From Grimontia kaedaensis (GTDB lineage Bacteria > Pseudomonadota > Gammaproteobacteria > Enterobacterales > Vibrionaceae): 64,000 bases of DNA. The stretch lies in assembly GCF_023746615.1 (NCBI RefSeq), contig NZ_CP082275.1, positions 1,116,001 to 1,180,000 on the forward strand, given 5' to 3'. The notes beneath the pieces were generated by a model that worked only from the letters and a program-made list of their open reading frames with translations, ran no database searches and was not told the DNA's origin. Numbering within the stretch: the first letter of the stretch is position 1; each line of letters begins with the position of its first letter. Below are positions 33,911-41,487 of the stretch, piece after piece. The translations under genes were made by a program, and so were the position numbers.

Positions 33911-34045
33911 GTTGATAGGGTGGGTAGTGTTGGAGATAGAATGTGGACAGAAGTTAGTTGAGAGCGGTACTCGTAAATAGGTGTTTCTGATAAAGTATAC
34001 TAACTCCAAGAAAAGTTTTTTGTATTCAATATACCTTAGGGTTAA

Positions 34046-34729
34046 TTATTTTTCCTTACCGAATTTTATTATATAAGAGCTTGCAAAAATCTTAGCTTCG
34101 TCGATTTCATCACCTATTTTGACAGTTAGTCTATCTAAAGACTCTTGAACTCTAGGGTCAAAAGTCCTTGCAGCAGAATACCACGCGAAAGCCAGTTTAT
34201 AGTTCTGTTCAACACCATCCCCATTTTCATATAGAACACCAAGATTATGCTGAGCGTTACTAAATTTTTTCTTTGCAGAAAGCTCGAAATAATGCCTAGC
34301 CTTCTCTTTATCTGATTTTACACCTTTACCATTAAGGTACAAACTCGCGAGATTATACAATGCAATTCGATGACCTTGCTGAGCTGACAAATTATACCAA
34401 TAATAAGCTTTCGTATTATCAACATTTGTACCGAGCCCTGCTTCATATATCCGCCCTAAATTATTCTGAGCCCTTGCATTGCCCTGTATTGCTGATTTTT
34501 CGTACCAATGTTTAGCTTTATATGTGTTAGGAGTAAGACCATTGCGCCCTTCCTGATACATATTCGCTAGAAAATACTGATCCACAGGATCTCCTAATTC
34601 AGCCCCTCTTTTTGCCATCTCGAAAAAAGAATGTTGTTGATTTTTATCATTGGTGGCTAACTTGGATTGGCATCCAATCAGTAAAGATAAAAAAAGTGGA
34701 AAAAATATGCACCTGATGACACTTAACAT
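34046..34729 (-). CDS. Sel1-repeat lipoprotein
   Basis: A protein of 227 residues beginning with a lipoprotein signal (MLSVIRCIFFPLFLSLLIGC, lipobox LIGC), followed by about five Sel1-like repeats of roughly 36 residues. Each has the A-x-YWYxxSAxQGxxxAxxNL pattern (for example KHWYEKSAIQGNARAQNNLG). Sel1 repeats form helical solenoids that bind other proteins, often in envelope stress or secretion-linked roles. The start at 34729 is fixed by AAGGAGG upstream and by the signal peptide; the frame open to 34852 is ignored. The gene is distinctly AT-rich compared with the flanks, suggesting transfer. It is the only intact gene between the direct repeat and the EIIC/AraC relics. Confidence 0.85.
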   Translation of the reverse strand: MLSVIRCIFFPLFLSLLIGCQSKLATNDKNQQHSFFEMAKRGAELGDPVDQYFLANMYQEGRNGLTPNTYKAKHWYEKSAIQGNARAQNNLGRIYEAGLGTNVDNTKAYYWYNLSAQQGHRIALYNLASLYLNGKGVKSDKEKARHYFELSAKKKFSNAQHNLGVLYENGDGVEQNYKLAFAWYSAARTFDPRVQESLDRLTVKIGDEIDEAKIFASSYIIKFGKEK

Positions 34730-35092
34730 AATTTCCTCCTTGGTTAAATCATTCATGTTCCAGTAACCATATCTGATTTTAATTATAGAAGTTAATTGTT
34801 TATCAATATGATGGTTTGTTGCAATCATCTGCTCAGTTGCCTTAAATGACACTATGTGTATATATAGGAATATGCTTACTGCAAATTATAAGAAATATCG
34901 TAAGTGTTGAGTTTTCAATAATGTAAAGCATATGAGATTAGGGTGGAATTGGGGCAAAAACGTTTTAAAACAAATACTCTGACTTGGATTGGTCAAATGT
35001 CGCTTACTACGTCCTCAAATGTTATCGAAGGCTTTCTAGAGTGGTGTGGGTCGTAGTTGGAATCGCTTCTTCTAAAAAATGTTGCCGAAACG
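34730..35092. other. AT-rich intergenic stretch
   Basis: About 360 bases upstream of the Sel1 lipoprotein and downstream of the AraC relic. It is low in G+C and probably holds the promoter of the lipoprotein gene. Nothing else was recognised. Confidence 0.4.
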
Positions 35093-35275
35093 CTACACGG
35101 CCCCCAACCGATACTCACGCGGCGGTTTCCCGTCTTCTGCTTAAACACCCTGCAAAAGTAATTGGTGTCTTTAAATCCACAGCGGTGGGCGATTTCGTGC
35201 ACTTTAAAGTTGTACTTCTTAAGCATAAATTTGGCGCGGTCAAGTCGGACGTAGGTGACGTAATCGGCGTATTTC
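35093..35275 (-). pseudogene. AraC-type regulator, C-terminal fragment with frameshift
   Basis: The minus strand encodes YVTYVRLDRAKFMLKKYNFK, VHEIAHRCGFKDTNYFCRVF and KQKTG, which is the second helix-turn-helix of an AraC/XylS regulator. A one-base loss after KTG moves the ending PPREYRLGAV-stop (TAG at 35093-35095) out of frame. The N-terminal two thirds are gone and the fragment joins directly to the end of the EIIC relic. Confidence 0.8.
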
Positions 35276-35982
35276 CCTTCTTCAGTGCGTTCACAATCAG
35301 TGCTGTGGTTGCTGCACCGATGATGACCGCGACGACATACATCATTCGACTTTCGACAACTGGGCGGACAATCAGACCACCCCATGGTGCGTGGTTCAGA
35401 ACTCCCGCCATAAAGCCCAAGATGTTACCGACCATACCGCCCAGTACCGCACCCAGAATCGCTCTAGAAGCGCCAGCCATGGATTGCAGACCTTCGTTCA
35501 TGAATGCCATGAATGCTGCTGATTGGTTGACCGATAACCCATACCACCAGTGCAGACACGATGAAGGTACCGCCGATAGGGATAATAAAGTAGGTAGACA
35601 GCGCTTTAAGCTTGTTGGAAAGAGGGATGCGCTTCAGTTGCAGAACGACGTAACCGGCGATGAAACCCACCACGATAGCGCCAAGGAAGCCAGCTTGAAC
35701 CTGGTTAGCCAGGTAAGTACCAATCATACCCGGTGCCAGTGCCAGTGCAGAGTGGTCAGCGATAGAGTAAGCAATGTAGCCACCCAGAACCAGTACAAAC
35801 AGGGTGAAACCTGCGATACCCATGTCCCACAGACCTTCCAGGAATACACCTTCTGGCACTGCACCTTTGCCGTTCAGCATCACTGACAGAGCCAGCAGAA
35901 CAACACCTGCAACAACGAATGGAAGCATGTGGCTGGTGCCGGTGAGAAGGTGCCGTTTTAGTTCAGCAACATTCGTTTTCAT
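35270..35982 (-). pseudogene. Fructose-type PTS EIIC permease, frameshifted and truncated
   Basis: The first part (MKTNVAELKRHLLTGTSHML, PFVVAGVVLLALSV, then SIADHSALALAPGMIGTYLA and QAGFLGAIVVGFIAGYVV) is the standard N-terminal half of a fructose/mannose-type EIIC. Near 35515 a single-base shift moves the frame to AFMNEGLQSMAGASRAILGA and MAGVLNHAPWGGLIV. The DxGGPxNK-like segment expected in between is deleted. The 3' end after NALKKGN is fused to an AraC fragment. The gene is dead; together with the EIIA relics it marks a lost fructose-type PTS. Confidence 0.85.
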
Positions 35983-36341
35983 GATTCAGACCTTTAAGTT
36001 CGAGTTATTAGATTTGTGTTTTGAGTTGGTCTGATTATGCTCCCGGCATTTTGCTTAATATATTGGACAAATAAGCCCTTTACTGGAGAAATGTTGCATC
36101 TTGATTCGACTGAGAAGGCAATCACATATCGCTATAGATCAGTATCTTACGAGGCTGAAAATGAGAGAGCGATAGCAGATAAGTCGCATGAAATATGCTC
36201 CCTAGGTAGAAAAACAAGTTAACCCTTTTTAAAACAATGTGCTCCATCACAGATGAAAGATGTGTGGCGGCCTTGCAATGTCATATGCAAAGGCTTTATG
36301 CCATAGTTGGCGTTCGATTTTCTTGGGGACTTCAGAACGTT
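35983..36341. other. Intergenic region upstream of kdgK
   Basis: About 360 bases between the divergent EIIC relic and kdgK. A 61-codon frame at 36037-36222 has no ribosome site or similarity and is not called. Promoters for both directions probably lie here; no operator was identified with confidence. Confidence 0.4.
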
Positions 36342-37256
36342 ATGACACTGCGCATCGCACTCATTGGTGAATGCATGGTAGAGCTTAGTCGCCAAGGCGA
36401 TGCGCTTGTGCAAGGAATGGGTGGAGACACGCTGAATACCGCGGTTTACCTGAGTCGGTTGCTTCCAGAAGCGGACATTGCCTATCTCACTGGCTTAGGC
36501 TTAGATGCCTTCAGTGAAGAGTTGCTCGCACGCTGGAAAGCGGAAGGCATTAATACCCAATACGTTCATCGCAGCGCAACCAAACTTCCAGGCCTTTACA
36601 GTATTTCCACTGAACCAAATGGCGAGCGGCGTTTCCATTATTGGCGTAATGACTCCGCGGCAAAGTTTTGGCTAAATGAAACCGACACTGAGTCGCTTAA
36701 AGCCAGCCTGAAGGGCTTTGACCTCATCTATTTAAGCGGTATCAGTCTGGCTATTTTGCCGCGTGAAGCGCGACAGATACTGTTCTCTCTTCTTTCCGTT
36801 ATCAAACCTCATTGCAGGGTGGTGTTCGACAATAACTTCCGGCCCGCGCTTTGGGATTCGTTTGATGAAGCTCAGGCTGCCTATCGAGAAATGTTAGCGC
36901 TTACTAACATTGCTATGCTGACATTTGATGATGAGCAGTCGCTCTGGGGAGATGAAACGGTAGAAGCGTCATTGCTGCGTACTCAAAGCCTTGGTGTCAG
37001 CGAAGTGGTTTATAAGCATGGTGCTAAACCTTGCGAAGTGTTCACCCACCAGAAACGCACAGAAGTCTCAGCAGAGAAAGTGATTCAGGTGGTCGATACG
37101 ACAGCAGCGGGGGATTCTTTCAGTGCAGGGTATCTCGCTAAACGATTAACTGGCGGTGGCGTGGAAGCGGCCGCTCACGCTGGTCACAAGCTGGCTGGAC
37201 AAGTGATTCAACATCATGGTGCAATCATTCCATTAAGCGCCATGCCCACGATTTAA
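36342..37256 (+). CDS. kdgK: 2-dehydro-3-deoxygluconokinase
   Basis: KdgK phosphorylates 2-keto-3-deoxygluconate to KDPG with ATP. The 304-residue protein is a PfkB-family sugar kinase. It begins LRIALIGECMVELSR, has the family GGDTLNTAVYLSRLL near 25-39 and the C-terminal ATP/anion-hole signature DTTAAGDSFSAGYLA with the catalytic Asp. The ATG at 36342 is used; a longer open frame to 36237 is not supported by the family start. Nine bases separate it from eda, which cleaves its product, so the two form a KDG-degradation operon. Confidence 0.93.
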   Translation: MTLRIALIGECMVELSRQGDALVQGMGGDTLNTAVYLSRLLPEADIAYLTGLGLDAFSEELLARWKAEGINTQYVHRSATKLPGLYSISTEPNGERRFHYWRNDSAAKFWLNETDTESLKASLKGFDLIYLSGISLAILPREARQILFSLLSVIKPHCRVVFDNNFRPALWDSFDEAQAAYREMLALTNIAMLTFDDEQSLWGDETVEASLLRTQSLGVSEVVYKHGAKPCEVFTHQKRTEVSAEKVIQVVDTTAAGDSFSAGYLAKRLTGGGVEAAAHAGHKLAGQVIQHHGAIIPLSAMPTI

Positions 37257-37265
37257 GGTAGAACG

Positions 37266-37889
37266 ATGACTGAAATTGAAAAGAAACTTGATGCCATCAA
37301 AGTGGTGCCAGTAATTGCTATCAGCGACGCATCAAAAGCGGCGAAGCTGGCAGAAGTGTTGATTGAAAACGGGTTGCCGTGCGCAGAAGTGACTTTCCGC
37401 ACCGAGCAGGCGGCGCAGGCCATACGCAACATGAGAGATGCATTTCCTGACATGCTGATTGGTGCAGGTACCGTGCTCAACAAAGAGCAGGTCGATGCTG
37501 CTATCGAAGCGGGTGTCGATTTTGTGGTGAGTCCGGGCTTTAACCCGACCACGGTAAAGTACTGCCAGGAAAAAGGTATGGCGATTGTACCGGGCGTGAA
37601 TAATCCAAGTCTGGTTGAACAGGCGATGGAAATGGGTTTGAAAACCTTGAAATTCTTCCCTGCTGAAGCCTCTGGCGGTGTTGCCATGCTGAAAGCCATG
37701 TCAGCAGTGTATCCAGTGAAGTTTATGCCGACTGGCGGCGTGAGCCCCAAGAATGTGAAGGACTACTTAGCGGTATCTTCCGTGATTGCTTGTGGCGGAA
37801 CCTGGATGGTGCCAAATAACCTGATTGATGAGGCTCGCTGGGATGAATTGGCCGTGCTGGTTCGGGAAGTAGCTGGCATCATTGCTTAA
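37266..37889 (+). CDS. eda: KHG/KDPG aldolase
   Basis: Eda splits KDPG to pyruvate and glyceraldehyde-3-phosphate, the last step of the Entner-Doudoroff and uronate pathways. The 207-residue length is close to the E. coli enzyme (213). Visible are the Glu in PCAEVTFRT, GAGTVLNKEQ, the Schiff-base Lys in LKTLKFFPAEASGG near 137, and FMPTGGVSPKN for phosphate binding. AAGGTAGAACG stands before the ATG, nine bases after kdgK. A bidirectional terminator follows. Confidence 0.95.
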   Translation: MTEIEKKLDAIKVVPVIAISDASKAAKLAEVLIENGLPCAEVTFRTEQAAQAIRNMRDAFPDMLIGAGTVLNKEQVDAAIEAGVDFVVSPGFNPTTVKYCQEKGMAIVPGVNNPSLVEQAMEMGLKTLKFFPAEASGGVAMLKAMSAVYPVKFMPTGGVSPKNVKDYLAVSSVIACGGTWMVPNNLIDEARWDELAVLVREVAGIIA

Positions 37890-37902
37890 CCGATAATTGA
37901 AT

Positions 37903-37932
37903 AAAAAACAGCGCCTGCGGGGCGCTGTTTTT
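37903..37932. terminator. Bidirectional terminator between eda and the cytochrome b561 gene
   Basis: AAACAGCGCC / GGCGCTGTTT (37906-37930) forms a 10-bp stem with A runs on the left and T runs on the right, so it can stop convergent transcription from both sides. Confidence 0.88.
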
Positions 37933-37935
37933 GTC

Positions 37936-38550
37936 TCAACCAGAAACGAAGTAAGTGAGAAATCCACCTATCCCGAGCAGTATTGCCCCCGCACGTGTGT
38001 TCGACCGGAAGAACAGGGAAGTGGGCTGCAACTGGGATTGCCTTCCCGTAATCATCGCTGTTACCAATGATTGTCCTTTTGCACTGTATGTTGCGATGGC
38101 GGCTAGGTGCACACCAACTAATCCAATCAATAAATACGCGCCATAAAGGTGGAGAGCAGCCAGAAGGTCAATGTCATACAGCCAGCTTTCGTCGCTGATG
38201 TAATCATCAAAATACCCCGCTTGGGCCATCCCTATAAAACACTGAAACACCAACAATGACAGCATGATAATAACCATGAGTCCGCCGGCAGGGTTATGGC
38301 CGACGCCGTCATGCTCCTCTTTACCGAGGAGGTAGTTCACGGCTGAACGCGGTGATTTTACAAAATGCAGGAATTGACTGGTCTTGCTGCCTACTAAACC
38401 CCATAGGATTCGCCAAACCAGCAACGCAGCGAGTGCGAGGCCAATGGTCAGGTGTGGACCCTCTTGAAGAAATCCGGTTACACACATCGCCGTAAACAAT
38501 ACGGCTTGTAGCCAATGATAAATGCGAGTCGGTGCGTCCCATATCTTCAT
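37936..38550 (-). CDS. Cytochrome b561 family protein
   Basis: The 204-residue inner-membrane diheme cytochrome b has the family start KIWDAPTRIYHWLQAVLF, whose His is a heme ligand. Further membrane helices include the heme His residues in HLYGAYLLIGLVGVHLAAI. Such proteins pass electrons between the quinone pool and periplasmic c-type cytochromes. It is divergent, across 150 bases, from a cytochrome c' gene, a pairing seen in many proteobacteria, so the two may work together. Confidence 0.9.
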   Translation of the reverse strand: MKIWDAPTRIYHWLQAVLFTAMCVTGFLQEGPHLTIGLALAALLVWRILWGLVGSKTSQFLHFVKSPRSAVNYLLGKEEHDGVGHNPAGGLMVIIMLSLLVFQCFIGMAQAGYFDDYISDESWLYDIDLLAALHLYGAYLLIGLVGVHLAAIATYSAKGQSLVTAMITGRQSQLQPTSLFFRSNTRAGAILLGIGGFLTYFVSG

Positions 38551-38700
38551 GATTTGTTCCTGATTTTCCCGGAAAATGTAGGCTTGGAGTTTAACGCGAA
38601 ACGTTACAAATTTTCTGTCGAGTTTTAACAGAAATAGCCATAAAATTGTTAGGTTTTATGATGTTATTCGTCGATTCAACAGCATTACAGGGATAAAGTC

Positions 38701-39156
38701 GTGAAAAGAATTGCAACAAGAAGTAAAGCAATCGGGTTGGTCAGTGCTCTGCTGATGGTGGCTGGTGCAGCGATGGCGCAGGATTTTTCTGAAGTGATTG
38801 ATAATCGCCAGCAAAACTTCCTCTCTATCGCAGACACATTCAAAAGCTTGAAGAAAGCCGAAGATGGCAGTGACTCGGATTGGGAAATCATCCGCAATCT
38901 GGCAATCAAAAACGCCGATACAGTCGGCGCGCTGAAAGGGATGTTCCCGGAAGGCAGTAGCTTTGACAGCCGCAGTAAGCCAGCTGTTTGGACGAAGTGG
39001 GATAAGTTTGAATCTGGTCTTGATGGTCTGCAAACCAGCTTTGTTTCGATGGCTGATGCAGCCGTAGCGCAAGATGATGATGCTTTGGAAGCGGCAATCA
39101 AAAGTGCTGACCGCTCTTGTAAAGCGTGTCACCGAGGTTTTCGTACTAAGCGTTAA
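38701..39156 (+). CDS. Cytochrome c'
   Basis: The 151-residue periplasmic protein has a signal peptide (to about residue 26, AGAAMAQ), a four-helix bundle with FKSLKKAEDG, and a C-terminal heme site CKACH (Cys-x2-Cys-His) eight residues from the end. This is the hallmark of class II cytochrome c' proteins, which bind NO and may protect against nitrosative stress. The start is GTG at 38701. It has its own terminator and faces the cytochrome b561 gene. Confidence 0.92.
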   Translation: MKRIATRSKAIGLVSALLMVAGAAMAQDFSEVIDNRQQNFLSIADTFKSLKKAEDGSDSDWEIIRNLAIKNADTVGALKGMFPEGSSFDSRSKPAVWTKWDKFESGLDGLQTSFVSMADAAVAQDDDALEAAIKSADRSCKACHRGFRTKR

Positions 39157-39175
39157 TCAGGTATAACGAACAGAC

Positions 39176-39203
39176 AAAAACAGCGCCTTTTGGCGCTGTT
39201 TTT
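39176..39203. terminator. Bidirectional terminator between cytochrome c' and patB
   Basis: AAAAACAGCGCC / GGCGCTGTTTTT forms a perfect 12-bp stem with a 4-base loop and T/A runs on both sides. It is closely similar to the terminator at 37903. Confidence 0.9.
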
Positions 39204-39219
39204 CTTTGAACCGAAGTGG

Positions 39220-40380
39220 TTAAGAAAGTGAGCTGATCGCAGCTTTCATTCTACGCACTGCCTCTTCCAGCGTTTTACGGGTACACCCGAAGTTCAGCCT
39301 GACGAACTTACGGTTACCAAAATCCAACCCAGGTGAAAGACCCACGCCTGCTTCCTCAAAGAAACGATGAGGATTGTCGACAGCCAATTCACTGCAATCA
39401 ATCCAGGCAAGGTAAGTGGCTTCGATGTGCTCCAGCTTCATGCCGGGCAGGGCGTTTATTTCCTGCATCAGGTAATCGCGGTGGCCTGCCAGATAGCAAA
39501 GTTGCTCTTGAAGCCAGGCTTCGCCATGTTGATAAGCTGCTTCGGCAGCGGTGAAGGCCAATACGTTAACCCCCGGTACGATACCGCGCTTGATCTTACT
39601 AAAGCGCTGGCGAAGTTTCGCATTCGGAATAATGGCAATTGACGCACCAAGCCCAGCGATGTTGAAGGTTTTGCTCGGTGCCATGAGCGTCACGCTGCGC
39701 TGTTCGGCACTTTCACTAATGCTTGCGAATGGAATATGTTGCTTGCCTCCGTCGAGAATCAAGTCGCAATGGATTTCGTCTGAACACACAAACAAATCAT
39801 GTTTCTCCGCAAACGCTAGCGTCGCTTCCAATTCCTTGCGTGTATACACCGTTCCACCCGGATTTAGCGGGTTACACATTTGAAGTAAGCCGCCTTTACC
39901 AGAGAGTTGCTCTCCAGCTTCTTCCAAATCCGGCATCCAGCGGCCATCTTTTAGCTTGACTGAGGCTTTCACTAACGGGCGCTCAGCAAACTTGGCGGAA
40001 GAGATGAAAGGTGGATAGATTGGACTAGGGCTGATGATGGTTTGGCCTTCATCTGTTAAAGCACGGGCGGCGATGTTAAGTCCGCAAACCAAACCGGGAA
40101 GGTAGACTACCCACTCAGGTTGAATGTCCCAGTTGTAGCGGGATTTCATGCGGTCGACGAAAATCTCAGTCAAGGTATCTGACGCATGGGTATAACCAAA
40201 CACGCCGTGTGATACGCGCTCTTGGAGTGCATCGATGACCGCTGGTGGGGATTGGAAATCACTGTCAGCAACCCACATTGGAAGGATGTCCTGGCCTTTA
40301 TATTTGTCCCATTTGTCGCTGTGGCTTTTTGTGCGGTCGACTTCTTTATCAAAATTAAATTGGTGGGTTGATGCGTCCAT
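39220..40380 (-). CDS. PatB/MalY-type PLP C-S lyase (cystathionine beta-lyase-like)
   Basis: The 386-residue fold-type I aminotransferase-like enzyme has the MalY/PatB start (DRTKSHSDKWDKY then ILPMWVADSDF). It also has the PLP-contact Asn in MCNPLNPGGTVY, the Asp-x-Ile-His of CSDEIHCDL and the Schiff-base Lys in SKTFNIAGLGAS. Members cleave the C-S bond of cystathionine or cysteine conjugates. MalY of E. coli also represses the maltose regulator MalT, a moonlighting role that cannot be assumed here. Monocistronic, on the minus strand after the ATP-grasp operon, from which a terminator separates it. Confidence 0.9.
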   Translation of the reverse strand: MDASTHQFNFDKEVDRTKSHSDKWDKYKGQDILPMWVADSDFQSPPAVIDALQERVSHGVFGYTHASDTLTEIFVDRMKSRYNWDIQPEWVVYLPGLVCGLNIAARALTDEGQTIISPSPIYPPFISSAKFAERPLVKASVKLKDGRWMPDLEEAGEQLSGKGGLLQMCNPLNPGGTVYTRKELEATLAFAEKHDLFVCSDEIHCDLILDGGKQHIPFASISESAEQRSVTLMAPSKTFNIAGLGASIAIIPNAKLRQRFSKIKRGIVPGVNVLAFTAAEAAYQHGEAWLQEQLCYLAGHRDYLMQEINALPGMKLEHIEATYLAWIDCSELAVDNPHRFFEEAGVGLSPGLDFGNRKFVRLNFGCTRKTLEEAVRRMKAAISSLS

Positions 40381-40463
40381 TCTCAGTGTTCCTTAGGGGT
40401 CAATAACCCTAGCTTACTGAAACTGGATGGAAATGGGAAAGGGCAGAGTTCGTCTGAAACAAA

Positions 40464-40481
40464 ATCGGGCTGAAGCCCGAT
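40464..40481 (-). terminator. Terminator of the ATP-grasp/transglutaminase operon
   Basis: ATCGGGCT / AGCCCGAT with a two-base GA between the arms lies 20 bases after the ATP-grasp stop. On the minus strand it is followed by TTTGTTT. Confidence 0.75.
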
Positions 40482-40500
40482 TGATGTATCTTTATTGAAC

Positions 40501-41484
40501 TTAATGTCCTGGTGTGTAGGTGCCGGAAAAATTTTTCGCAGCGTAAGCGACACGCTCTTCTGGGGTGGTGAGATGCGCTGTTTCTCCCATGGCTTCGATA
40601 TGACGAAGTCTTGGCAGCAGTCCACAACCATTGGCAATTTGAATCGCCAGACCAGGACGGGCATTGAGCTCCAGCACCATCGGGCCCTTTTCTTTGTCGA
40701 GCACCATATCCGTGCCGAGATAGCCAAGGCCTGTCATTTCCCATGCGCTTGCAGCGAGAGTCAGCAATAGCTCCCAGTGCGGGACATGGAGCTCACTCAG
40801 TAGACGACCTGTGTCAGGGTGATGCTCAATAGGGCGGTTGAACTGCACAGCACGCAACGCTTTGCCTGTGGCGATATCAATGCCCACGCCCACTGCACCT
40901 TGGTGAAGGTTAGCTTTACCATCGGAAGCGGCAGTAGAAAGACGCATCATCGCCATCACAGGGTAACCTTTGAATACGATAACGCGGATATCCGGCACAC
41001 CTTCGTAGCTGAAACCATCAAACACGTCATCGAACTGAATAAGGTTTTCTACGACAGCGACGTCGTTCTTACCACCCAGCGAGAACAAACCCGCCAAAGT
41101 GTTGGTGATGTGGCGTTCTACTTCTTCTTTGCTGACCTCAGCGCCAGATGGCTTTTTGTAAACGCCATCTTTGTTTGAGGTTACCACCAGAATACCTTTA
41201 CCACCTGAGCCCTGAGCGGGTTTTATCACAAATCCTGGCCAGTCTTTAACCATCTCGTGGATAGATGGCACATCGTGCTGTTCACTGATCACACCAATAA
41301 GCTCGGGTACCGTTGCACCGGCTCGCTGTGCAATCTGTTTGGTTTTCAGCTTGTTATCCACCAGAGGGAACAAACTACGCTTGTTGTATCGGCCGATATA
41401 GCTGATATTCCGGCGGTTCATTCCCATGATGCCTGCACTGTGTAGCTTAAAAGGCGATGTGTATTTCTTTAGGAAATCCAGCAT
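40501..41484 (-). CDS. RimK-like ATP-grasp ligase (alpha-L-glutamate ligase-like)
   Basis: The 327-residue ATP-grasp protein has the phosphate-binding FVIKPAQGSGGKGILVV near 95-111 and the Mg-binding VLELNARPGLAIQIANG near 275. These features belong to the alpha-L-glutamate-ligase-like group related to RimK. Such enzymes form peptide or amide bonds between amino acids or onto proteins using ATP. It is the last gene of a three-gene minus-strand operon, three bases after the transglutaminase-like gene. The group is known to co-occur with inactive transglutaminase/membrane proteins and DUF785 proteases as a predicted peptide-modification system; the substrate is unknown. Confidence 0.88.
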   Translation of the reverse strand: MLDFLKKYTSPFKLHSAGIMGMNRRNISYIGRYNKRSLFPLVDNKLKTKQIAQRAGATVPELIGVISEQHDVPSIHEMVKDWPGFVIKPAQGSGGKGILVVTSNKDGVYKKPSGAEVSKEEVERHITNTLAGLFSLGGKNDVAVVENLIQFDDVFDGFSYEGVPDIRVIVFKGYPVMAMMRLSTAASDGKANLHQGAVGVGIDIATGKALRAVQFNRPIEHHPDTGRLLSELHVPHWELLLTLAASAWEMTGLGYLGTDMVLDKEKGPMVLELNARPGLAIQIANGCGLLPRLRHIEAMGETAHLTTPEERVAYAAKNFSGTYTPGH

Positions 41485-41487
41485 GCC

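Larger units (their letters stand above)
33664..33912 (+). repeat. Direct repeat, copy 2
   Basis: About 97% identical by eye to 31394-31642, offset 2270 bases. Similarity begins at GACAGCG (GACGGCG in copy 1) and ends just after the terminator T run. It bounds the LysR/NmrA pair on the right. Confidence 0.92.

Noticed and set aside
31394..33912. Composite transposon around the LysR/NmrA pair
   Set aside because: The flanking repeats are the end of a PTS gene, not insertion sequences, and no transposase or integrase is present.
36037..36222. 61-codon frame upstream of kdgK
   Set aside because: No ribosome site or similarity; it lies in a probable promoter region.
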